64,000 nucleotides of DNA from Actinomadura violacea (GTDB lineage: Bacteria; Actinomycetota; Actinomycetes; Streptosporangiales; Streptosporangiaceae), in the NCBI RefSeq assembly GCF_017573465.1, contig NZ_JAGEPF010000003.1, positions 186,001 through 250,000 on the forward strand, written 5' to 3'. Numbering within the stretch: position 1 is the first letter of the stretch; each line of letters opens with the position of its first letter. The translations under genes and the position numbers were made by a program. The notes beneath the pieces are model-generated. The model made no database searches. It was not told the DNA's origin and saw only the letters and a list, made by a program, of their open reading frames with translations. Of the stretch, positions 20,101 to 32,100 are shown piece by piece.

Positions 20101-23100
20101 CCGTGCCGCGTGGTGTCCAAGGCTCGCCGCGTCCCTCGCCGGGCACGGCTCGCACGAGGCGCCGGGCGGTGATCCCGGACGGCCTGACCGCGACCTGGTC
20201 CTCGCCGCAGCCCGCCAGCGCCGCGCACATCCCGGCCGCGGCGCGCTCGTCCCACACCGGCGGCAGGTCGATCAGCCCACCCCACCGGTCCGGATGCTCC
20301 AGGCCCGCGACGCGGCCCAGTCCCCATGCCTGCGCCTGCGCTGGACTGGCCGGCGCCTCGTCCGGTCCGGTTCCCACCGCGCCGCGCGTGATGACCCACA
20401 GCGGTGCGACGACGTCCGCGTCGCCGAGCGCCAGCACCAGCGCCAGCGTCCCTGCCAGGCCCCCGGTCACCGCCGACGCTCCCGGCATGATGCTCTCGTC
20501 CAGCGCGAGCAGCGACACGACCCCTGCCACCGACGGGCCGGGCTGGTCGTCGGAGGCGAGCACCTGGGTGATCTGCCGGGTGAGGGCCGCCCGGTCCGTG
20601 GTCGCGGGGTCGGCCTCGACGAGCAGGACGCTGACACCACGGTTGGTCAGCGCCTGGACGACTCCGTCCTCCGCCGCTCCAGCGGCCGTCACGACCAGCC
20701 ATGTCCCGGACAGGACGGCCGGGGCAGTTCCGGTCACGGGGCTCCAGGAGATGCGATAGCGCCAGGCGGCCGTCCCCGCGTCGTCCGTTCCGTCAGGTTC
20801 GCCGTCCTTGCGGAAGGCGCGAGAGCGGCCGGGCAGGAGATCCTGCGAGACCTCCAGCCAGTACCGCTGATGCCGGAAGGCGTACGTCGGCAGATCCACC
20901 CGGCGTCCGGCGGGTATCACGGCGGTCCAGTCCACGGTCGTCCCGGACACGTGCGCCTCGGCGAGCGAGGCCAGGAACCGGTCCGCGCCGCCGTCGTCGC
21001 GGCGCAGCGTCCCGATCGCGGTCGCGGGCGCGCCGGGTGCGTCCTCGCCTGCGGCGGCCTCCAGCGTGTCGGTGATCGCGGACGTGAGCACGGGGTGCGG
21101 AGAGACCTCCACGAACGCCCGGTGCCCGGCCTCCCCCAGAACCCGGACCGCCCGGTCGAACTCGACGGGCGCCCGGAGGCTGCCGTACCAGTACGCCGCG
21201 TCGAGTTCGGGACCGTCCACGAACTCGCCGGTCATCGCCGACACCATCGGCACCCGGGACGGAGTAGGAGCGATTCCCGCCAGTTCGGCGAGAACCTCCT
21301 GCTCGATCGCCTCGACCTGCGCGCTGTGGGAGGCGTAGTCCACCGGCAACAGCCGGGTCCGCACGCCGTCGGACGCGCAGGCGGCGGCGAGTTCGTCCAG
21401 CGCCGAAGGCTCGCCGGACACCACCGTCGCCTCGGGCCCGTTCACCGCCGCGACCGACAACCGCTCGCCGAACTCCGCCAGCCGCTCCCGCACGCGGGAA
21501 GCCGACTCGGCGATCGAGAGCATCCCGCCGCGGCCGGCGAGGACCGTCAGCGCCTTGCTGCGCAGCGCGACGACCTTCGCCGCGTCCTCCAGCGACAGGA
21601 TCCCCGCCACGCACGCCGCCGCGATCTCGCCTTGCGAGTGCCCGACCACCGCGTCCGGCCGGACGCCCGCCGCCTCCCACACCGCCGCCAGCGACACCAT
21701 GACCGCCCAGAGCGCGGGCTGAACGACGTCGGCCGTTTCCAGCCCGGGCGCACCGTCGGCTCCGGCGAGCACGTCGTGCAGCGACCAGTCCGCGTAAGGC
21801 GCCAGCGCCGCTGCGCACTCGGCGAGCCGCGCCGCGAACACGGGTGACGACGTGGCCAGCTCCCGCCCCATCCCGGTCCACTGCGAGCCCTGGCCGGGGA
21901 AGACGAACACCACCCGGCCGTCGTCATCGCCGGACGGCACGATGCCGGTCACGGTCCCGCCTGCGGGCCGGCCGGTCGCGACGGCGGCCAGTCCCGCCGC
22001 GAGCTCGCGCCGATCGGTTCCCATCACCACGGCCCGGTGCTCGAACACCGACCGCGTGGTGACCAGCGACCATCCGACGTCCGCCGGGTCCGGCTCGGGC
22101 CGCGCCGCCGCGAACTCCCGCAGCCGGCCCGCCTGCGCCGCCAACCCGTCGGCCGTCCGTCCCGACATCACCCACGCCGTCACGCCGTTCCCGAGGACCG
22201 TCCCGGCGGGGCCGGTTTCGGGTGCCGCGATGCCGCCCGGGGCCTCCTCGACGATGATGTGGGCGTTGGTGCCGCTGACGCCGAAGGCGGAAACACCCGC
22301 TCTGCGCGGATGGCCGTTGGCGGTCCAGGGCAGCCGCTCGTTGAGGAGTTCCACGCGTCCCGCCGACCAGTCGACGTGCGGGGACGGCTCCTCCGCGTAC
22401 AGGGTGCGGGGCAGTTCCTCATGCCGCAGCGCCAGCACCATCTTGATGACACCGGCTATGCCAGCAGCTGCTCCGGTGTGGCCGATGTTCGACTTCACCG
22501 ACCCCAGCCACAGCGGCCGGTCGCCGGGACGGCCCTGCCCATACGTCGCGAGCAGCGCCTGCGCCTCGATCGGATCGCCGAGCGTCGTACCGGTGCCGTG
22601 CGCTTCGACGGCATCGATATCGGCGGTCGTCATCTGGGCGTTGGCCAGCGCGGCCCGGATGACCCGCTGCTGCGAGAGACCGTTGGGGGCCGTGAGCCCG
22701 TTGGACGCGCCGTCCTGGTTGATCGCGCTACCCCGGATGACGGCGAGGACTTGGTGCCCGTTCCGCTGCGCGTCCGACAGCCGCTCGACCACAACGACGC
22801 CGGCGCCCTCGGCCCATCCGATGCCGTCCGCCTCCGCGCCGAACGCCTTGCACCTCCCGTCGGCGGCAAGTCCCTGCTGTTTGGAGAACTCCGCGAACGC
22901 TCCCGGAGTCGCCAGGACCGCCACGCCGCCCGCAAGCGCCAGCGTGCACTCGCCCGTCCGAAGCGACTGGCAGGCCAAGTGCAGTGCCACCAGCGACGAC
23001 GAGCACGCCGTGTCCACCGTCACCGCGGGACCTTCCAGGCCCAGCGTGTACGCCACCCGACCGGAGATCACCGCCGTCAGGCCGCCGGTCAGCAGATAGC

Positions 23101-26100
23101 CCTCCGACCCGCCGGCCCCGTCCACAGCACCGACGCCGTAGCCCGACGATGCGGCCCCCGCGTACACGCCGGTGGCGGACCCGCGGAGCGAACCTGGCTC
23201 GATGCCCGCCCGTTCGAGAGCCTCCCAGGACGTCTCCAGCAGCAACCGTTGCTGGGGGTCCATGGCCAACGCCTCGCGCGGGCTGATCCCGAAGAACCCC
23301 GCGTCGAACCCGGCCGCGTCGTACACGAAACCGCCTTGACGCGTGTACCCGTTGCCGTCGGACGAGCGGTACAGCTCCTCGATGACCTCCCAGCCACGGT
23401 CCTGCGGGAACCCGGAGATGGCATCGCGTCCGGTGGCGAGTAGATCCCACATTTCCTCGGGGCCACCGACGCCGCCCGGGTATCGGCAGCTCATCCCGAC
23501 GATGGCGATCGGCTCGTCGGAGACCGCGGCCACTACCTGCACCGAGCCGGTGGACACCGGGTCGCCCAGCAGCTCGCTGCGCAGCAGCCCCGCCACCGCG
23601 CGTGCGGTCGGGTAGTCGAACACGAGCGTGGACGGCAACGACAACCCGGACACGGTACGCAGCCGGTTCCGCAGCTCCACCGCCGTCAGCGAATCGAACC
23701 CCAGCTCCTTGAACGCCCGGCCCGGCTCCACCGCGTCCGCTGAGGCATGGCCGAGCACCGCCGCCGCTTCAGCTCGAACCACATCGACCAGCAACCGGTC
23801 CTGATCGGCCCTCGACAAACCCGCCAACCGCTGCACCAGCGGCGACTCCGCGCCGTCGACCACCACCGCCCCGGCCGACGCCAGCACCTGCCCGACCTCC
23901 GGCAGGCTGGAGATCAGCGGACTGGGCCGGTGCAGGGTGAAGACAGGGGTGAACCGGGTCCAGTCCACGTCGGCGACGGTCACCGGGCCTTCCCCGGCGT
24001 CCAGCACCTGCCCTAGGGCGCGTACGGCCAGGTCGGGGTTCATGACCCGCATCCCGAGGCGTTGCAGCTGGTCTCCGCCTTCACCAGAGCCCATACCGCC
24101 GCCGCCCCACAAACCCCACGCCACCGACGACCCGACCAAGCCTCTTGCTCGCCGGCTCTCCGCCAGAGCGTCCAGGAACGTGTTGGCCGCCGCGTAGGCC
24201 GACTGGCCACCACTGCCCCAGGTCGCCGCACCCGAGGAGAACAGCACGAACGCATCCAGATCCAGGTTCGATGTCAGCTCGTCCAGCAGCGCCGCACCCG
24301 TGGCCTTCGCCGACAGCACGGCGGCCAGTCCTGCCGTCGTCGTGTCGTCCAGCGTCGAGCCCTGCCCGGCACCAGCGGCATGGATCACCGACGTCAGCGG
24401 CGGCCCGCTCCGGCCGATCCACGCCAGCAGCTCGGCCACGTCGGTTCGCCGCGAGATGTCACCGGCGACGACCTCCACGTCAACGCCCGCACTGGCCAGT
24501 GTTGCCGCCCGGGCCGCCATGTCCACGGCCGCCGGACCCGACCGGCTCGTCAGCACCACCCGCCGGGCGTCCCGGCCCGCCAGCCAGCGGGCGACATGCC
24601 CGCCGACCGCACCCGTCCCGCCGGTCACCAGCACGGTGCCGCCGGGCTTCCACGCGTCCCGGACGCGGGGCCGCGGAGCCCGCACCAGCCGCCGGGCCAG
24701 CACGCCGGACGACCGGACGGCGACCTGGTCCTCACCGCATCCGGCGAGCACCCCGCACAGCCGCGCGGCGACCCGCTCGTCCCACACCGGCGGCAGATCG
24801 ACCAGACCGCCCCAGCGGTCCGGATGCTCAAGGCCCGCGACCCGGCCGAGCCCCCACACCTGCGCCTGCACCGGGCTGGTCAGAACCTCGTTCGCTCCGG
24901 CCGCCACGGCTCCCTGCGTCGCCACCCACAGCGGCGCTTCGACCTCGGCGTCGCCGAGCGCCTGCACCAGCGCCTGCGTTGCCACCAGCCCCGCCGTCAC
25001 CGCCGGACGGCCGTCGACCAGCGCCTCGTCCAGCCCGAGCAGCGACACGACGCCTTCAACCGGGGCGGCGGTCTGCGGTTCCGTTGACGCGCCGTCGGCG
25101 GTGGCCAGGGCGAGGCGGATCTGGTCGGCGAGTAGGGCCCGGTCCGCCGTCGCGGCGGGGACGCGCACGACGGCGACGTGGGCGCCGCGGGTCGTGAGGG
25201 CTTGGACGCAAGCGTCCGGCAAGGCATCGAGAGCCGGCTCGGACGGCAGCACGGCCAGCCACGTCCCGGAAAGCGGCGACTGGGCGGCTTCGGCCACCGG
25301 CGCCCAGGTGATGCGGTAGCGCCAGCCGACGGTGGTGGACTCGTCCCGTTCGCGCCGCCGCCATGTCCTCAAGGCGGGGAGCAGGTCGGCGAGGCGCCGC
25401 TGATCGTCGACGGCCAAGGTGGCGGCCACCGCCGATACGTCGCCGCGCTCGACCGCCGTCCAGAATCGTGCCTCCGCCGCCGATCCGGTGCCGTCCGCAC
25501 CGGCCAGCAGGGCGGGGGCGGCCGCGGGCACCGGCCAGAACCGCTGGTGCTGGAAGGCGTAGGTGGGAAGGTCCACCTGGCGCCCGGTGGGCAGGACCTT
25601 CGTCCAGTCCACGCTTCTTCCGGACACGTGGGCATCAGCCAAGGAGACCAGCAGACGGTCCGGGCCCCCGTCGTCGCGGCGCAGCGTAGCGAGCACTACG
25701 GGCGGCTCGCTCTCGACGTCCGACGCCGCGAAGACGTCTTCGAGCGTGTCGGTGATCGCGGCGGTCAGCACCCGATGCGGCGAGACCTCCACGAACACCC
25801 GGTGCCCGGCCTCGCCCAGGGCCCGGACGGCTCTGTCGAACTCGACGGTCGCGCGCAGGCTCGCGTACCAGTACGACGCGTCCAACTCCAGACCGTTGAG
25901 GAACTCACCGGTCATCGCCGAGACCATCGGTATCCGGGTCGGGCTCGGAACCACACCCTCCAGCGCCGCCACGATCTCCGACCGCAGACCCTCGACCTGG
26001 GCGCTGTGGGAGGCGTAGTCGACCGGCAGCAACCGTGTCCGCACCGACTCGGCCTCGCACGCGGCGGCCAGTTCGTCCAGGGCTTCCGGCTCACCTGACA

Positions 26101-29100
26101 CGATCGTCGCCGCGGGTCCGTTCACGGCTGCGATCGACAGCCGTTCGCCCCAGGCTGCCAGCCGCTCCCGCACCTTCGCCGCGTCCTCGGCGACCGACAG
26201 CATCCCGCCACGGCCGGCGAGGACGGTCAGTGCCTTGCTCCGCAGTGCCACCACCTTGGCGGCGTCCTCAAGCGACAAGATCCCGGCCACGCAGGCGGCG
26301 GCGATCTCACCTTGCGAATGCCCGAGCACCGCATCCGGGCGAACCCCGGCCGCCTCCCATACCGCCGCCAGCGACACCATGACGGCCCACAACACCGGCT
26401 GCACAACATCAGCCGTCTCCAGGTCGGGCGCCTTGTCAGCCCCGGCCAGCACGTCCTGCAGCGACCAATCGACGAATGGCGCGAGCGCGTCCGCGCACTC
26501 GGCCAGCCGCGCCGCGAACACCGGAGACGACGCCGCCAGCTCGCGTCCCATGCCGATCCACTGCGACCCCTGACCAGGGAAAACAAAGACCACCCGGTCG
26601 CCGCCGCCGGCCGGTACCGTCCCGGACACCACTCCTGCCGCTGGGCGTCCGCTGGCCAGATCCGACAGTCCGGCCAGCAATTCCTTCCGCTCGCCGCCGA
26701 GGACGACGGCGCGGTGCTCGAACGCCGACCGCATGGTGACCAGCGACCACCCGACGTCGGCGGGATCCAGTTCCGCATGCGTCGCCATGTGCCCGGCAAG
26801 GCGCCCGGCCTGTGCCGCTACACCGGCGGGCGTGCGCGCCGACACCACCCATGCGGTGGACGCATCGGAGTCCAGCACCTTCGGCGCCTCGGACTCCGGT
26901 GACACGGAGTCGTCCCCGGACGGCTCTTCGGGCGCTTCGGCGACGATGACGTGCGCGTTGGTCCCGCTCATTCCGAACGCGGACACTCCTGCGCGCCGTG
27001 GTCGTCCGTTAGTGGGCCAAGAGGCGGGCGAGGTCAGCAGGGACACCGCTCCGGACGACCAGTCGACGTGCGGGGACGGCTCGTCCACGTGCAACGTCCG
27101 CGGCAGTTCCTCGTGCTGCAGGGCCAGCACCATCTTGATGATCCCCGCCACGCCGGCGGCCTGCTGGGCGTGCCCGATATTGGACTTCACCGAGCCGAGC
27201 CACAGCGGGTTGTCTTCGGGACGGTCCTGCCCGTAGGTGGCCAGCACGGCTTGGGCTTCGATCGGGTCGCCCAGCGTCGTGCCGGTGCCGTGCGCCTCCA
27301 CCGCGTCCACATCAGACGCCGACAACCCGGCGCTCGCCAACGCCGATCGAATCACCCGCTGCTGCGACGGGCCATTCGGAGCCGTGAGCCCGTTCGACGC
27401 CCCGTCCTGGTTGACCGCACTGCCTGCCACCAGCGCCAACACCCGATGTCCGTGGCGCCGGGCATCCGACAGCCGCTCGACCACCAGCACGCCAACGCCC
27501 TCGGCCCATCCGGTGCCGTCCGCAGCCCCGGCGAACGACTTGCACCGGCCGTCGGCAGCCAACCCCTGCTGCCGGGAGAACTCCATGAACGTGCCGGGCG
27601 TGGCCATGACCGTGACGCCGCCGGCCAGCGCGAGGGAGCATTCCCCCGACCGCAGCGCCTGGCAGGCCAGATGCAACGCCACCAGCGACGACGAACACGC
27701 CGTGTCGACCGTGACGGCAGGCCCCTCCAGCCCGAACGCATACGACACCCGCCCGGAGATCACGCTTCCCGCGTTGCCGGTGGCGAGGTGCCCTTCCAGG
27801 CCGCCGGTGCCGTTACCGGCGAGCAGCAGCCCGATGTCGTACCCGGACGAGGACGCTCCGGCGAACATCCCGGTCCGCGAGCCGCGCAGCGAACGCGGGT
27901 CGATGCCCGCCCGCTCCAGCGTCTCCCAGCACACCTCCAGCAGCAGCCGCTGCTGCGGGTCCATCGCGAGCGCCTCGCGGGGGCTGATGCCGAAGAAACC
28001 CGGATCGAACTCGCCCGCATCGTGCAGGAAGCCGCCCGCCTTGACGTAGGAGTCCTCGCCCGCCCCGGAGCCGAAGGCCCCGTCGCCGTCCCAGCCCCGG
28101 TCGGCCGGAAACCCGGAAATCGCATCGCCGCCGGTGGCCAGCAGCTCCCACATGTCCTCGGGGCCGCCGATCCCGCCGGGATAGCGGCAGCCCATGCCGA
28201 CGATGGCGATCGGCTCGTCCGCCGCCGCAGTGACCGCGACCACCGTGCCGTCCTGGTCGCCCAGCAGTTCGTCGCGCAGATGCCGGGCCAGGACGGCCGG
28301 GGTCGGGTAGTCGAACACCAGCGTCGCGGGCAACCGCAGGCCGGTGACGTCCTGCATCCGGTTGCGGAGCTCGACCGCCGTGAGCGAGTCGAACCCCAGG
28401 TCGCGGAAGGCCCGCTCGGCCTCCACCGCGCCCATCGAGGCGTGTCCGAGGACGGTGGCGGCCTCAGCGCGGATCAGCTCGGTCAGCAGCCGATCCTGCT
28501 CGGCGCGCGGCAGGCCGGTCAGGCGCCGGCCCAGCTCCAGGTCGGCCTCCGGCGCCGCCGGACGGTCCGCGGCGGCGGCGAGCGCCCGCCGCACCTCGGG
28601 CAGCCCGGCGATCAGCGGGCTCGGCCTGCGCAGAGTGTAGGCGGGGACGAAGCGGTCCCAGTCGACGTCGGCGACCGCGACCGGTGCCTCGTCGGCGTCC
28701 ACGGCCTGGGCCAGCGCCCGTATCGCCGGCCCGGGGTCCATCGGCCGGAGCCCGAGCCGCTGCAGCTGGACGCCCGTCTCCCCGTCGCCCATGCCTCCCC
28801 CGCCCCATGGCCCCCAGGCGACGGAGGTCGCGGCGAGCCCGCGCGCCCTGCGCTTCCCGGCCAAGGCGTCGAGGTAGGCGTTGGCCGCCGCGTAGCCGGG
28901 CTGCCTGCCGCTACCCCAGGTGGCGGAGATGGAAGAGAACAGCACGAACGCGTCGAGGTCGAGGCCGTCGGTCAGTTCGTCCAGGTGCGCCGCGCCCGCC
29001 GTCTTGGCCTCAGCGACGGCCGCCAGTTCCGCGAGGTTCGTGTCCTGGAGCGCGGTGCCCTGTCCTAGGCCCGCGGTGTGCATGACCCCGACAAGCGGCG

Positions 29101-32100
29101 GTCCGTCCGCCGCGATCCGGTCCAGAAGCCCGGCGGCCTGGGCGCGCTGCGCGATGTCGCAGGACACCATCTCGACCGTGCTCCCCCGTCCGGCCAGCTC
29201 GGCGGCGAGCGCCGCGGCGCCGGGAGCGGCGGCGCCCGACCTGCTGGCCAGCACCAGCCGCGGAGCGCCCCGGCCGGCCAGCCAGCGAGCCACATGCCCG
29301 CCGATCGCGCCGCTTCCCCCGGTCACCAGCACGCTGCCGCGCGGAAGCCACGCGCCGCCGGAGCGCGGCAGCGGAGCCCGGGTGAGCCGCCGCGCCAGGA
29401 TCCCGGCGGGCCGGATCGCCGCCTGGTCCTCGCCGCAGCCCGCCAGTAGCGTGCGCAGCCGCACGCCGGCCCGGTCGTCCAGTTCAGCGGGCAGGTCGAT
29501 GAGCCCGCCCCACCGGTCCGGATGCTCCAGGCCCGCGACACGGCCGAGGCCCCACACCTGCGTCTGGGCGGGACTTCCCAGCACCTCGTCCGGCCCTGCC
29601 GCGACCGCGCCCTGGGTCAGCACCCAGAGCGGAGCCTGTACGTCCAGGTCCCCGAGCGCCTGCACCAACGCCTGTGTTCCCGCAAGCCCGTGCGACACGG
29701 CCGGGAACCCGGGCACCGCCGACTCGTCGACCGCCAGCAGCGAAACGACGCCTGCCAGACCGGTCCCGTCATCCGTCGCGTCCTCGCGGAGCACCTGGGC
29801 AAGGTGGGCGGCGATGGACTCGCGGTGCGGTTCGCCTGCGGGAATCTCAGCCCGAACGATCCGGGCGCCCCTGCCGGTGACGGCCCGTGCGCACTCGTCC
29901 GCCAAGCCCTCGGCCACCCCCGCCGGGACGACGAACAGCCAAGCACCCGACAGCGGAGCAGGATCCGGCTCGGTGATCGGCACCCAGGACGCCCGATACC
30001 GCCAGGACGCCGTCGCCGACCGGTCGCGTTCCCGCTGCCGCCACGACGCCAGGGCCGGAAGCACCTCGCTGAACGGACGTTGCTCGTCCACTGCCAGCGT
30101 CTCCGCCAGCGCCCTTGCGTCACCACCCTCGACAGCCGACCAGAACCGGGCCTCGGCCTCGCTGCTCGCGCCGTCCCCGCCGCCCTGCGTGCCTGGCAGG
30201 TAGGCCGCAAGGCCCTGCGGCCCGTCCGGCCAGTACTTCTGGTGTTGGAAGGCATAGGTGGGCAGTTCGGTGGGTGTGCCGGTGGGCAGGAGGCGTATCC
30301 AGTCGATCGGGACGCCGTGGACGTGGGCGCGGGCCAGCGCGCCCAGCAGCGTCTGGTCCGCGGGGTGTCCCGGGCGTTGAGTCGGGATGAAGAAGCCCTG
30401 GCTCTGGGTGTTGTCGAGTGCACCCGGTCCCAGTGCCGACAGGGTGCCGTCGGGCCCGATCTCGATGAACACCCGAACACCCTGGGCAGCCAAGGTCGCT
30501 ACTGCGTCGGCGTAGCGCACCGGCCGCCGCGCCTGCCCCACCCAGTACTCCGCACCAGGCTCGGTGACCAGTTCCCCGGTCAGCGCCCCCGCCCACGGCA
30601 GAGCCGGTGGACTGTAGGTGAGTTGAGCGGCGATCTGGGCCAGCTCGTCCAGCACCGGGTCCATGCGCGGTGAGTGGAACGCGTGACTGACTCGCAGCCG
30701 CCGGACCCGCACACCCTGCTCGCGGAAGGTGTCGGTGATGTGGTCGACGGCGTCCTGGTCGCCGGAGATCACCACGGCCTGCGGGCCGTTCACCGCCGCG
30801 ATCTCCGCCCCGGCCACCCCTTGCAGGGCGTTGAGCATGTCGGTTTCGCTGACGGCGACCGCGGCCATCGCGCCACCCTCAGGCAGCGCCTGCATCAAAC
30901 GACCGCGTGCGGCGACCAGCCTGCACGCGTCCGGCAACGACACCACCCCGGCCGCATACGCCGCCGCGACCTCCCCCACCGAATGCCCAGCCACCGCGTC
31001 CGGCCGAACCCCACACGCCTCCAAGACGGTCAGCAGACCCGCCTGCACCGCGAACAAGCCGGCTTGAGCGAACACCGTCCAATCCGCCCGCGCCTCCGCA
31101 TCCTCGCCGCGGCCAAGAACCACGTCCGCTACCGAGAACCCCAACTCCGCTTCCAGCAGGCCGCACACCTGGTCGAAGGTCTCAGCGAACACCGGACTGG
31201 CCTCATACAGGCCAGCGGCCATACCGGCACGCTGCGAACCCTGACCAGCGAACACAAACCCCACCCGCCCCGCGCCACCGGCAGGAACGACACCAGAGAC
31301 CACCTCGGGCCGGGACTCCCCAGCGGCCACCGCCCCCAAGCCGGTCAGCAACTCCTCCCGCCCGGAGCCGGTCACCACCGCGCGATGCTCAAAAGCCGTC
31401 CGCGTCGTCGCCAACGACCAACCAACATCCACCGGATCCACGCCCGGACGAGCCGACACGAACTCACCGAGACGTCGTGCCTGCGCCGCCAGCCCACTCG
31501 CGGTCCGCCCGGACACCGTCCAGGCCCACGGCGCCTCGGTCAGCACCGGTGTCGGGCTCTCCTCCGGGACGTCCGCAGAGTCCAGGGCGGGCGGCTCCTC
31601 AAGGATGATGTGCGCGTTCGTGCCGCTGATCCCGAACGCCGACACCCCGGCCCGCCGCGAACGACCACCACCGACCCACGACACCGGCTCCGCCAGCAAA
31701 CGCACCGCACCCGACGACCAATCCACATGCGGCGACGGCTCGTCCACATGCAACGTCCGCGGCAACTCCCCGTGCTGCAAAGCCAGCACCATCTTCATCA
31801 CGCCGGCCACGCCAGCGGCCTGCTGGGAGTGCCCGAGGTTGGACTTGATCGAGCCCAGCCACAGCGGACGGTCCTCAGGCCGGTTCTGCCCGTAGGTGGC
31901 AAGGAGCGCCTGTGCCTCGATCGGGTCGCCCAGCTCGGTGCCGGTGCCGTGTGCCTCGACCGCGTCCACGTCGGCAGCCGACAGTCCGGCACTCGCCAAC
32001 GCGGAACGGATGACGCGCTGCTGCGACGGCCCGTTCGGAGCCGTCAAACCATTCGAGGCGCCGTCCTGGTTGATCGCGCTGCCGGTCACTACGGCAAGGA

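Noticed and set aside
16775..21847. A 1690-codon open frame on the plus strand
   Set aside because: It lies wholly antisense to PKS-3, has low-complexity Arg/Gly/His/Gln-rich composition and no recognisable domain. Long antisense frames are expected in very GC-rich genes; the same holds for the other plus-strand frames across 1-61700.
24341..24356. LDD in the module 8 KR (GSTLDDTTT), at first sight a B-type signature
   Set aside because: It is shifted downstream of the position right after HAAG where the diagnostic LDD sits, and the KR has the A-type Trp. It is classed A1.
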